A DNA stretch of 64,000 bases from Sympetrum striolatum (taxonomy: Eukaryota; Arthropoda; Insecta; Odonata; Libellulidae): contig OX388352.1 in the NCBI GenBank assembly GCA_947579665.1, forward strand, positions 71,834,113 through 71,898,112, in the 5' to 3' direction. This document shows, piece after piece, positions 48,132 to 59,699 of this stretch; the first letter of the stretch is position 1; the number at the start of each line of letters is the position of its first letter. The translations under genes were made by a program, and so were the position numbers. A model generated the notes under the pieces. It saw nothing but the letters and a program-made list of their open reading frames with translations, was not told where the DNA came from and did no database searches.

Positions 48132-51100
48132 GTAAGTCATCATGATTAGCTAGTATTGCAATAGTTATAAGTTTAATCCGTTAGTGTCACATCTCGGTGT
48201 TTTTTCTAGCCTTGCAAAATAAACAATCATTTCCTACATCCGTTAGAAATTTAAGTCTAAGTAATTGAGAATGCAGAAAAGAAGTTCGTAAATTTTAAGA
48301 TTTAATTTTTATCATTTCTGCTGATATTGTCACAACTGTTGGTGTCTCCCATCAATAGAAAGCCATAAATCAGTAAACTTGAGAATCAATTGAAATATCA
48401 TACAAAATCCTTAGATTATGAAGTGAATTGTTATTTCTGAAGCATAAGCACCTGTGTGCATTTCGTTTAGGTTTTAATACTTTATTTTTCGTGAATTCTG
48501 TAAGGAAGAATAGATTCATGGAATGCTATGAACATAAAGCTATCATTTTCAGCATCAATTACTTCCGCAATAACAGTGAAATACTGTTATCTCAAGTTTT
48601 GTTTGAGATGAGGACATTAACTCTTATGTAAAAGTTTAGAGTTATGGTTATTTAATGTTAAACTTACCAAGATAAATATTATAAAAGGATGAAATTCTCG
48701 GCTTGGAATATTAGGATCTAGGATTATTCGATGATATGTGTACCCGTGGCTGCATTTGAAAACGTCGTACACAATCTAAAATTGTTTTGCAAAAAGTGCT
48801 GACGGCTGTGAGAGGGCGTAGAACGGCTTGACTGTTGATGGACTACGAATCCTAAAAAACAAATCGATCATTGCGGTTGATTGTAAGTTCACTGAACAGT
48901 AATTCAAGGAAACTTCGAATACGCTCAAGTTGTTCCACGTAATGAAGATCGTTTACAAAAATTATCCAAACAATAACAGTTGACGACTTATAATTTCCAA
49001 GATTCAGTGGGTGATAAAATTGATCTCGAAGTGAGTTTTAATCTATTCTGGGGAAGATGAGTGCATGTAATATGCAACATTTACCAGAATGTAAAACATT
49101 CCGTGTTTTGATTCACTTTACCTAAAATTATATTTGCAGGGCACGGATCACTTTACATTATTAGCTAAATAGCTTACATTTAATCAATAAAAGTAGTATT
49201 CTTTCTATTTATGCTATAACAAAAATAAACGAAGTAACGCTACAAAAATAATATTTTATCAATTTAACGATTTATTTCATTTTTAAAGTTCTTACTTAAT
49301 CTATACAAAGAATAATGAAGCTCCCTTTTATTACATTTTCAAAGATTTTTTGTAGTATTTGGTTGTTTTATTTTCGGTGAACTTGTTCACTACTTATTCG
49401 ATTATTCACGTTGTATAATTTTGAATCATATTATTTTGAGAATTTCTCATTGCAAATTTAGTTTATTTATAAGTTTTTTTTAGAAAGTAGAGCTACGTTC
49501 AATGTTATAAATCATCGATTGGATGCCATAATAAACAGGAAAATAAAATTTGGTTCGTTGTTCATTATGGTATCTCTACCCAATTGATTGGAGCTGATTA
49601 TAACATGGTAATGGAATTGTTAATATTTAGCATCGCGTACCTATTATAACCGAAAGAAGGTTTAGTACAGGATGAGAATCACTCTCGTGCAGAAGGGCAA
49701 TTTCGTTCGAAGCACCGAAATTTAAGTTGAAGTGGTTGCATAAGTGTAGGGAGTAATGTTGTTGGATGCCTAAGATTGGGGATAATGTCTCGCTAAGATC
49801 ATCGTGAGATTAGAAACAGACAATACGTATCTTTTCGTAACTTTCCTTTCCATGAAAGTTTGATTCACTTATCCTGCATTTTATGAGAATATACGGAAAC
49901 TAAATTTTTCAGTTGGAAATTAAATGGAAGCGCTATAAATTTAATTTTTAACGTTTCCCAAAAGAATATTTAAGCATTAGGCATTTTAAATCTAGCTCAT
50001 GGAATCACCCTTGGTGCATTTGGGATTATCAACGACGAATAATTTCCATTTAAAATATGGCGTTTGGTCGTTATACATTTCATTCGATCTCTTTTTTAAT
50101 ATTTAAACACAGATTTGGTGAACAAAGTAGATATGGTTTTCGGGAAATAATTTTTCGTATGTATAAATGAAGGCATTTTATGATTAGAAATTGCAATCCC
50201 GATATTTTTGTTAAAGAAAGGAATTGAGTCGATGCCACAGTTTGAGGAAGAATTGCCAGACGACGAACAACAAATCTATTCCCATTAAATTAAAAGTGTA
50301 AAAAAGAATTTACTCCTTTAAAAAATTCCATTTTGATTTCAAAGATTACTTTATTATCCATTCGTATTTGTCGTAAGAAAATGGAAATTTATTACGAAAA
50401 TAAAAAAACCATGGTGCTTCCACTATCCGTTTAATTATTCCTGTCAATCACTATCGATATCTCAGTAATTGCAACATCCATTGTTCTGAAAGGAACAGAA
50501 AGTTACTCCTTTTACTCATTAGATATTGGCAACATGTAAGTTGCATTGTTCATGTAAATTTTTTATTGCCGCGGAAAAATATAAACCGTAAATATCTTTC
50601 AAACTTAATTTTTACAACGATCATAAGAACGAACGAAAACTGTTTACTTGAATTCGAATATGGCGATATGCTAAAGATTCATGTAAGAACGTCTCGAAGA
50701 GATGTTTGTAATTAGAAATGCCAGTAATTAGGAAGTAATTGCAAACATGTGCACCTATTGCTTAAAACCTGTCTTGAGTTATTCACATGGCTTAACCACT
50801 ATATTGTGAAACTACTGAACACACTGGAGTAGTATTTTAATGAATTTTTTAATCATCCATGTAAACACTTCTTTTGGCTTCGACCTCCTTGTAAGTGATA
50901 AAATTAGCTCTTGGAGCCATAAAACAGTCTTACCACTGAGGACGGCTACATGGTAGCCCGAAATAAATATCTGGTTTATGCTATCTTAAAATAGCCCCAA
51001 CGAACTTCTAAATAATATCCAAGCGAAATCAGTTATTGGCTTTTTGGCTACAAATTTATCAAAATTATTCTGACCCGAGCATGCGTGTTCTATCCAATAC

Positions 51101-52209
51101 AGTAACGGTGGCGCAGTGCATATTTTGCTACTGGGTGGGATATGGCTGAATTCCATTATGGTCCATTCATCCCCCTAGCGTTTCAATGCATCCATCTCTT
51201 CCTGTTTGCCTTTTGAAATCAAAAATGTTTATTCTCAAATAACTGCCTAAGTATAATTTTATGGTTACGTAACGTAGTTTGGTTTACTTTTTCTATTCGC
51301 GAAGTGACTTTCTGTATTTTAGGCTACGGACATACTAGAATCAATTTTACCTTTAAAACCTGCTTCGTGCAGAATGTAGGATACTATGTAATCAGTGGCA
51401 CTGCCAGGATTTGCCAATGGGGGGTGGGGGCCCAAGGCTTCCGAGAAAAAATGCCTACCGTGGCTAGTATATTCATGCTCGCTTCTTATTACATTATACG
51501 TCAATTCTTTCAAAACCTAAATGCATTGAAAACTAGAGGAGTTTAACGTTTATGTGGTCAACTTATTATACTCTCCAAGGTAGTAGTTTACACAAGCGAA
51601 CTATTGGAAACTCATCGTACGTGTTGTTTGGATTTCTAGTTTGGATGAGTCCAATATCTATTTTAAGTCATTTTTTTCTATACTGAAGTTTTTTTAGTGT
51701 TGTAGATATAAACTTCCCGAGTCTTTGAGAGTTCTTTCTTCCAAGAGGTTGCCAAGCATGAGGAAGAAAAAATAGTTACGGTTATTTGGCAAGCGATATA
51801 AAACGTAACATGCACTCATTAGATCCCCCGAATTGGCGCGCCCATGCTTATTTGAATATCTTTCGTTATTAGACTATATCTTCAGCAGATTTTTGAATTT
51901 AATTGAAACATCGCCTGCCCAGAAAACACCATCAATGTATGAAATTAATGATATGAAATATTATATACAGCTTATTGCACAAGGTTAATATGCGCCGTGC
52001 CAGAATTTCGCAACAGGAATCTGAAGGTAATTAGATTTGATAACTTAGATATTTAATCAAGAGAATCTTTAAATTCAGTAAATACCTAAACTTAAAAATA
52101 ATGAAAAAGAGTTCTCAAAAACTATATTTTTTCTTTCAAAATCAAGAATGAAAAACTTTAAATGAGGAAATCACAAATCGCAGAGAAAGTGTTTATGGAT
52201 TGCTCGGAA

Positions 52210-52730
52210 TCAGCTTGGAAGTTCGGAAGCGGTTGAAGAATAGTCGGAGGGAGCGAAGAAAACGTTCGCGAGAGTTATTACTTAGCGTTAGTTAGGCCTC
52301 ACCTTGAGTATGCATGTGGTGTATGCGACCCCATCGAGAAATTTCATATTCGGGATTTAGAAATAGTACAACAACAGGCGATACGATTTGTAAAGAATTG
52401 CTACGATAAAACAGCGAGTGTTACTCAGATGATACAGGACGCGGGATGGGAATCATTAGAAGATAGAAGACTAATTCAAAGGATAAATTTATTTAATAAG
52501 TAAGAGAAATTACGTTCTCCGATGATTTAACCGACCCTCCCGTTATATGGGCCGTTCTGATACTGCGATGAAGATTAGGGAAATAGATGCTTGAACGAAT
52601 CGTTTCAAAAATTCATTTTTTCTAGAAACAATACACGAAAGCAATCGATTATAAAAATAGTGTTAATGTGCCTGCGCCCCCCTGCCTCACGCAAAAAGGC
52701 GGCTTGCAGGGTTCTTACATAGACATAGAA
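52210..52730 (+). pseudogene. C-terminal fragment and 3'UTR of a CR1/L2-type retrotransposon
   Basis: Frame near 52282-52504 reads 'LALVRPHLEYACGVCDP', 'IVQQQAIRFVKNCYD' and 'MIQDAGWESLEDRRLIQR', ending in a stop. This is the same C-terminal tail module as in the element at 38.6-40.0 kb. The polymerase core is absent. The 3' part up to about 52715 is C-rich with 'ggcggcttgcagggttctta'. Confidence 0.75.
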
Positions 52731-55500
52731 TCTCCATTTTAGTTGTGCCATCATTTTAGAACAATAAAATAAAGAATCGAATTTAATACGTAAAAAATAT
52801 TTTCTTCGTTCTCTTTCAATTATTGCAGGGATATTTGAACGTTTTCATGTCCTTCAATATACTTTTAAGTGAGACTTGTTAGCTGCATTGCACGGATCAT
52901 CTACTCGAGCTTTCTCAAAAGTAACTTCATCCATTGTTTTTAAAATTGCCTCCTCTTCTATTAAAACAAAAAATCATCTATATCACATGAAATTTTTTGT
53001 CAGGATAGAATAGGATATCTCTGATAGGATAAGTTATGAGATTCGTAGGATTCTATCACCAGAGAAAAAATTGGCTGCATCGAATGTGAAGTTGAGGAAT
53101 TTAAGCCATAGTTTAACAGTTTATCAAATTTATTTCAAGTCACAGTTCCAATAAATCTGTGCGTACCTTACACGTACAGTACCTTTCAGCTGACTGATTT
53201 GCTTCAAAAATGGTATATTATTAATTACATCATCGAAAATTAAATTTTACTGATATTTTGTATTCCTCCAATACTTTTTCAAATGTCTACGGAAATTCGA
53301 TTATCTAATTATTTTTTTTAATATACATCAAATTAACAGGTAATCATAAAGTAAGGATCAATATATTTTATATCATCCCGCGTAGTGAAGAGTCTACTGT
53401 ATAGACTTTTAATCGTCCAGAATCCTTAATAAAGGAACTTTAGTACCTTTTGAATTGTCGCTAAACTCATATTGAGATGTGCCCTCCGTTAACAGCCCTA
53501 AAATAAGACAATCCTAATTTATACATCTAATCATGATTATTTCACAAAAAAAACAAAGCCATTAACTTACGTTTTTCCGATAGAGGCCTCGAGCTATTAG
53601 CGGACTGTGAAAAGAATTTTCGGATGTCCATCTGTACCTTATGAAATCCTAACTTAACTCTCCTTAGAAATGTTCACTATGAATTCTCAAAAGAACTACT
53701 CGCGAGCCTAGCTTTGCATTCACACTCTTAAAACAGTCACATGCAGAAGATCAAACTGAGCATTTTATCAATCTGTTTTTCTCTGAAACGTAATCTTAAT
53801 CTCTTTTTTCAGGGTGTAAGTTTCGAATTACTTCTCGAATGTTCCCTTGTATTTTAGCGAAGAGTAAACAAATCAGTACTTTCGAATTTTTCTCATGGGA
53901 ATCTTATCTTATGGTGTGAGTCGTCTAAGTGTACGCGTTGAACATTGTATACGAAACAATCGTATCATAACGTCCAATTGTTATCGATGTCGGCTCTAGG
54001 CCTGCTCTGCTACCGGAAACATCACCTTAGCTGAAATCCGAGCCATATTTACGGGTATGCGTAACATACGCTGAATTTATCACGCAAACACGCGACTAGC
54101 AGTATATCTTTAAGACTTGGTGATGATTGGAGTTTTGTTCTCTTCAGCAGAATAAAAAGATTTGCCTCTTGGGGGGTTTGAACCCCTTAACCCCCCCACC
54201 CCTCGCTGCGTCATTGCCTTGAATCATTCCCTACCAGTAAAATATTTCTGCTGAAGCCCAGTGCTTAAGAAATGCGACTGTGATCAAGGTCGAAAGATCC
54301 AGTCTTCAAGAAAAGAAAGACTCCAATCAGTTGAATAGCAATTAAATAATTAATCTCCTCCATCAAGTATTAGTTGAATGAATCTATATCTTATCTTTAT
54401 CGATGAAATTGAAACTAATTTATTGCATAAAATCATTCCATCGTAATTTCGTAATTGCTGTTTTAGTGAAATAATGCATCGTATTTGAAGTGATCGTTTA
54501 AGTGCATTGGATATCCTCAATAATTGTTTTTAAATGTATAAAGACTATTGAGGCAATATGTTGAACTGATTTTTACCTTCGATGTGCGACTAGAGCTTAA
54601 AATAAGAATACATGGGAAATTTGAAGGCTAATATATGAAATAACCACATGTTTGTAATTATGTAGATCATACTGCAGATTAAGGAGGCACGACGTAAAAA
54701 TGCTGCATGAATACGAAACAAATTATAGGTAGTCGTAGATGAAAGACTTTTGGAATATCCCTTGTGCAGTCTACAAACATAATTTATGAAAACACAAAAA
54801 TAAGGTGAAAAAATTAGCGTTATGCGTCGCTTTTTTCAGTTTATCAAAAATAAATACGGTTTCCAATTTTTTTACGGTCCACATTTGGTTCGCGGATCGT
54901 AAGTTGAGCAAGCCCGCTTTAGACAGAGGAAATGAAATGATTCACCAGGGGATTGGGCCACTGCGGCAGCTGCTCAGATTGGGGATTGTGCCATAAATCT
55001 TTCTTGAATTTACGATTTAAGGAACTATATCTCATTTCGGGAATTACCCATTAGGCACGTTCCTAGGAAGTGGTTGGTTTTTATTGAATAGCTATGGCAA
55101 TAGATTCTAGTCCCCCATAGTCAGACTTGCTTTCGAGTCAAAGTCATGTCGTAATTTTTTCTTCTGTTGGTATTGTATAGTGTACGAAAAGGTTGCATCT
55201 GTTACAATGATTCACATTTTATTTGACTAATTTCTCCAATATTTAACAGCGAATCAATTTGAGTCCTGATACGAGATCTGTTAGGGGTAGGTTGCCTAAT
55301 ACGGACCATTTTTTATTTTCTTGTATATTTCCATTACTATTTATTCAACCTCAAACCTTAATGCTGTATGGTATACTTCGTTGTTTTCTCTTTCATCTGT
55401 TAGTTTTATATTTGCAATACATTACTCTTGAGATAATTTGAATGGCAAATTCCGAGCAAAGGAAACTCTGTATTACCTTTTAAAAGCATGTACGTTTTCA
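52731..55500. other. intronic DNA, no recognisable gene
   Basis: AT-rich. Near 54165-54215 a C/G-tract segment ('gcctcttggggggtttgaac', 'cttaacccccccacccctcg') looks like an old repeat end, comparable to the G-rich patch at 51415-51435. Nothing else stands out. Confidence 0.45.
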
Positions 55501-55504
55501 AATG

Positions 55505-56265
55505 GTGCCCTGGCTTCGAACCAAGGTCCAATAGGAGATCGGTGCATTGCGTTTGTGAGGCATGTTCATGACTGCTCTACACATGCCGGGTTATGGATTT
55601 CTATCTTTTCGGAAAATACTTCAAAGAAATATTTGAAATCTCCATCCTTCATTTCATCGAAGAATTAAGTTCACTCGATGTCGAACACAGAATCTTTTGG
55701 TAGGATATGATAACGTATAACTACCAGGTAGGGATAGAACTAATGTAATCCAAAGTATAATGTCGACATCATACCGGGTAGGTCCGAATATAAGATTCCC
55801 GTTTACCCACTTTGAAATGCAAGAATGAATATAAATGGCGATCTGGAACCCAGGATCATTAGGGAAACAATAAACTGCGTATACGAAATGTATTTTTATG
55901 ACCTCTATTACCATACCTAGTTTTACGTTTCCATGCTATAGAGAAGTGATAAAAAAATTCTTAAAAACCATCGTAATTAAACACTTAGTAACTTCCACAA
56001 TAAAATTGTGGAAGTTACTAATTAGTTACTAGTTTAATTTAAGAAGTTACTATGAAGTTACTAGTGTTTAATTACGATGGTTTATACTGCATTCCACGAA
56101 GTGAGGATAGAACATATTAATGATATTCTTAAAAATCGTTGCAACGTATTTTAAATGGGAGGTTTGCACTCACCAGGTGTCGAACACACGGATAAATGGG
56201 AATATTTGTATGATTATTAACATAGAAGAGATTTCCTTTGGGAAATTCTCTATCCTGATGGAAAG
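55505..56265 (+). repeat. tandem array of the ~165-bp repeat with an internal hairpin
   Basis: The CGAACC core recurs at 55517, 55682, about 55845 and 56181. The first gaps are 165 and 163 bases; the last is 336, two unit lengths, with a hairpin element at 55965-56083 in the middle. The unit at 55682 holds 'ttgaaatgcaagaatgaata' and 'gtcgacatcataccgggtag', shared with units at 24.7 and 57.7 kb. The array is cut at 56265 by the pogo-like insertion and resumes after 57600. Confidence 0.75.
55965..56083. repeat. 119-bp hairpin element with 21-bp perfect arms
   Basis: Arms 55965-55985 and 56063-56083 are perfect 21-bp reverse complements (aaaccatcgtaattaaacac plus t). Inside the left half a second stem, 55987-56000 with 56006-56019 (agtaacttccacaa), is also perfect, and 'gaagttact' recurs. 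It could be a tiny MITE or a structured RNA element. Confidence 0.7.
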
Positions 56266-56267
56266 TA

Positions 56268-57597
56268 GGGGAAGGTGGGGTAAGACGGGGTACCTAACAA
56301 AAAACCCTTTGTGAATAAATGAAAAAAAGCATACTTAAATCTGAAAAATGTGTCTATATTTGCACAATACCATAAAGAACATATGCAATTAAAAGCAATA
56401 TTGTATTTTTAAAATTTAACAAAATATGAATTTTTAAGTTATATAACTAATAAACTTCATCTTGCCCCACCTGTTGGGGCAAGATGGGGTATTCCCATAT
56501 ATGTACTGCTTCGTCTTCCTTATCTTCTTCCCCTGCACAAATACAGTGCGCCTATTTCTTGCATTTCCAGCATCTGATCCAGCCTTTATTGGATTGGGAT
56601 TATAAATGTCCACAATAAAGATATTCTGAGTCAGAAGTCTCTGACGATGAAGTAGGATCACATATGTTTATTTTCAGAGGAGGCCTTCCCTTAAGTTTAA
56701 CATTCTGGCTTGACTTGCCAACCTTTTCTTGTGCAGTTAAATGATTATCTAAATTTAGCTTGACTCTACTTTTCTTTATTAATTTTTCTCAAGAATCATT
56801 TTTTCTTCATTATTCTTTGATTTTTCTCTCTTTTGCAATTCCTTATCAGCTTTGACATTGATCTCCAATTGTAATTGTTTTTTATATGGTGATTCAGTCA
56901 ATACTGTAGTTTTTCCGTGTTTGAGTGGCTTCTTGTTGGATCGTATGCCGCTGAAACTGGGTATTGGTAAAACATCTTCAGGAGTAAAGGATGGCTTTGA
57001 TGATATTATGAAGAGTTTAGAGCTTGGAGTCACGCATACTTCTGAAACTCGGTCGGAGGCTGGGCTATGGACAACAACATGAATGGAGCCTAGGACGATG
57101 ACATGTTCTGGACGTTGGACGATCTCGTTAAATCTGGAGAGAATCTAAAGTTGGTTAAAATGTGGCAGGGGCAAGATGGGGTACTACCCCGTCTTGTCCC
57201 TCTTAAGAAACCCCGTCTTGCCCCACTGATGCCATTTCGCCTGTTCATTATCTGGCCTAGGTTAGGTTTTGAGTAAGATTATATCCAACCATTCTTAAAA
57301 TACCTTTGTTAACTCCTTGCTTAGCTAGCATGATACAAAATGTATATTGTAGAATACTACTTACCAAAAATCACGTTGAAAGTTGAGCAAACAAAATAAG
57401 GCGAACAGAAAAATCAACAGATTTGCACTTAAACATTCACACACTTCAAGTAAAGCGTTCAAAATGGCTGTTATGCTCAGGGTCGTTTCTTCATATCCCA
57501 CTACAACTAGACTTTTTTCTGCAAGATCGACATCTCCTGAGTCGTAAACACTAGTACCCCATCTTACCCCGCTACCCCTTCTTGCCCCACCTTCCCC
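56268..57597 (-). mobile_element. pogo/Tigger-like DNA transposon derivative, 1.33 kb
   Basis: Terminal repeats 'ggggaaggtggggtaagacg' (left) and 'ggggaaggtggggcaagaag' (right, from its own side) are flanked by TA on both sides (56266-56267, 57598-57599), as for the Tc1/mariner/pogo superfamily. The minus strand keeps the C-terminal part of a transposase: a Lys/Glu-rich segment from 57033 and a zinc-finger end, 'YLYCGHL', 'GWIRCWKCKK', 'AHCICAGEEDK', typical of Tigger C-termini, with two stops inside. The catalytic DDE core is deleted. The terminal motif GGGGCAAGATGGGGTA also recurs internally near 56475 and 57170-57225. Confidence 0.75.
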
Positions 57598-57602
57598 TAC
57601 CT

Positions 57603-57990
57603 TAAATATTTTTCGTAATTTCGCGGAATGTAGCCAAATTGGCCGAGCTGCCTAGTGTCGAACCGAGAACTTGTTGGAAGATGTAAATACAGATAACGCC
57701 ATGGTGAAAATAAAACATATTTTATTCAAATTTTGTAGCCGAAATCTTACCGGAAAGGTCCTAAAATAAGACTCCGTTATCCCCATTTTCAATGCAAACA
57801 GGAATGTAAAAAGAGCGCCATTTACATTCATTTATGTATTGCAAATGGGGATAATGGAAACTTATTTTAGGTTGTTCCTGGTATGATATCGACTTAAAAC
57901 ATTGGATTAAATAGGTGCTATTCCTACTAGGTCGTTGTTTGTATTCACAACTTCAATAGTTTCTGGGTGGCACACCAGGCGTCTCTACTA
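57603..57990. repeat. ~165-bp repeat units arranged as an inverted pair
   Basis: Left arm about 57654-57810 contains the standard unit ('gtgtcgaaccgagaac', 'aataaaacatattttattc', 'accggaaaggtcctaaaata', 'ccgttatccccattttc'). Right arm about 57825-57985 read in reverse gives the same blocks ('gtcgatatcataccaggaac', 'cctaaaataag', 'ttatccccatttgcaat', 'cacctatttaatccaatgtt'). The pair would fold into a stem of about 150 bases. Confidence 0.7.
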
Positions 57991-58289
57991 TTTGAAATAA
58001 TTATCGACTTCAAATTTTATAAATGGTCAAATAATCTCAAAGCAAAAAGTTAAATGCAATCTCATCTAAAAAAATCCATACCTTCGACACCAGGCTAATT
58101 GGATGCACAATCGATTTTTTAAAGATAAATGTTGGCTCCTATATCCTAAATTTTCAAACCAAACAGAACTTTGCAAAGTTCAGTACTTTAAAATTATGCT
58201 TGCAGTATGAAAGCTACATTTACTCGTATAATAGATAAGTATGTCCGGATAAACGTCTATATATATATAATCCTCCAGTATTTGATGGG

Positions 58290-59073
58290 AAATATCGTAC
58301 TGTAGACTTTTCGGCGTTGACCTGAGCGATGAAGGACCCGCTCTTCAGGAATGAGAATATAATTTTGGTGAGTTAGTTCGGCAGGCTTATTTGAGTGAGT
58401 TTGTATTTTAGTGATGATGGCGTGAGGTGCGAAGTTGAACGATCCTAGCTGCTGAGAGTCCGCTATTTCGTCAATTGGTATGTCTATTGGTAGGTTCCGA
58501 ATTACTTTGTACGTGTTCTTTTCTGTTTGTAAACGATAGGAGAAGAATTCTATTTAGCGTTCGGTTAGTGCCTTTTTGGCGTTAATGAAATATTTAGTTT
58601 TTTGACATCTCACTAATACTTTTTGTCCTGAGAGTTGTGCTAATGGTACAAATTCGTATTCCTTTCGGATTTCATTGAACTTCTCGGACCAATTTTTAAT
58701 ATCCACCAGTAAAATAGGAAGATTTCCTGCTTTTTTCGGCATGCTATTTGTTTCTATTTGTTCGTATTGTCACGACTGAACTATGTGGGGAGAAATTGCG
58801 CTAAATCGGTTTTTAAGGACGGGAGTAGGGGAAAGTGGAGGGGATGGGGGAGCCAGACGTCTCCTCTTAGCATTTCAGCGGATATTTTTCTGAATTTTTG
58901 CACACAGTTTCTGATGTCGTTTCGATTGGGAGGTGGGATGCGGTCGCATTGGCGTCGGTATTCGTCTCAATATCAGCGCTTGTTTCGGTAGGGTCACCCA
59001 ACGAGGACTGCTGCTCTTCATTAGGCTGGCTAATGCCATTCTTTGGGTAGTTTTCCTTCGAGGTCTGCATCAC
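58290..59073 (-). pseudogene. LINE ORF1-type protein with PRE_C2HC-associated domain, broken
   Basis: Minus strand. An N-terminal low-complexity part ('ETSADIETNTDANAT') precedes, after frameshifts, 'KKAGNLPILLVDIKNWSEKF', 'QLSGQKVLVRCQKTKYF' and 'INAKKALTER' to a stop at 58554, then 'IEFFSYRLQTEKNTYKVIRN' and 'LPIDIPIDEIADSQQLGSFN' in another frame. This order matches the nucleic-acid-binding ORF1 proteins of X-element/Jockey-type retrotransposons. The zinc knuckles are not seen. Confidence 0.65.
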
Positions 59074-59124
59074 CAGTGGGGTGCTATCGTAGAAGTGGTA
59101 ATAGTATTATTGTTAGTGCTTCGA

Positions 59125-59245
59125 CAGCTTGGGTCATTTCGTACATTGACTCCCACCGGGAATCTAACCCGGGACTGCTTTCACCGAAGGCAAACGCGCT
59201 GTCCAGATGACTATCCGAGAGCCTGGGGTGATATCCCTGTTTTTT
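59125..59245 (-). repeat. tRNA-derived SINE
   Basis: On the minus strand, a box A-like 'ggatagtcatctggacagcg' is followed about 30 bases on by a box B-like 'gggttagattcccgg', with paired T-arm flanks ('cccggg...'). Spacing suits a tRNA head. The related, more decayed copy near 4795-4895 suggests a family. Confidence 0.6.
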
Positions 59246-59699
59246 CCGGCAGCCGTTTGACCGTATTCTTGCTCAGAGCTAACTGAGCGGGATCGTGGAT
59301 CTCTCGTGCCCCCATTGCCAAGGGGTTTGGGCTCTTTTGGGGCCCCATATAGGGGCCCCGAAGAGGCGCAGATACTGTATCAAAAACTCCATTCGTGGGA
59401 TGGTAAAATACTCAAAGAAAACTGCGCGCGTTTGCGAGTAGTGGAAGAATTCTCACTCAATATGTATGTTCTCTACGGCTCGTCAAGGAAGTCCGAAAAC
59501 TTTCCTTGAGATGAAATATGTTAGCAGCTCCAATTTTTACATGCAGGTCGATTCCTACCCTTGCTGATTTATTGTAATCTTAGGATGTAATAATATGCTA
59601 AACAGTTATTCAAAATATTCTCTTCAAATGGTTTATTTAAGATCATTAACCTTTAACGGTTGGGTTTAAATCTCAGAAGTATCTATAAGCGGCTGCGTA

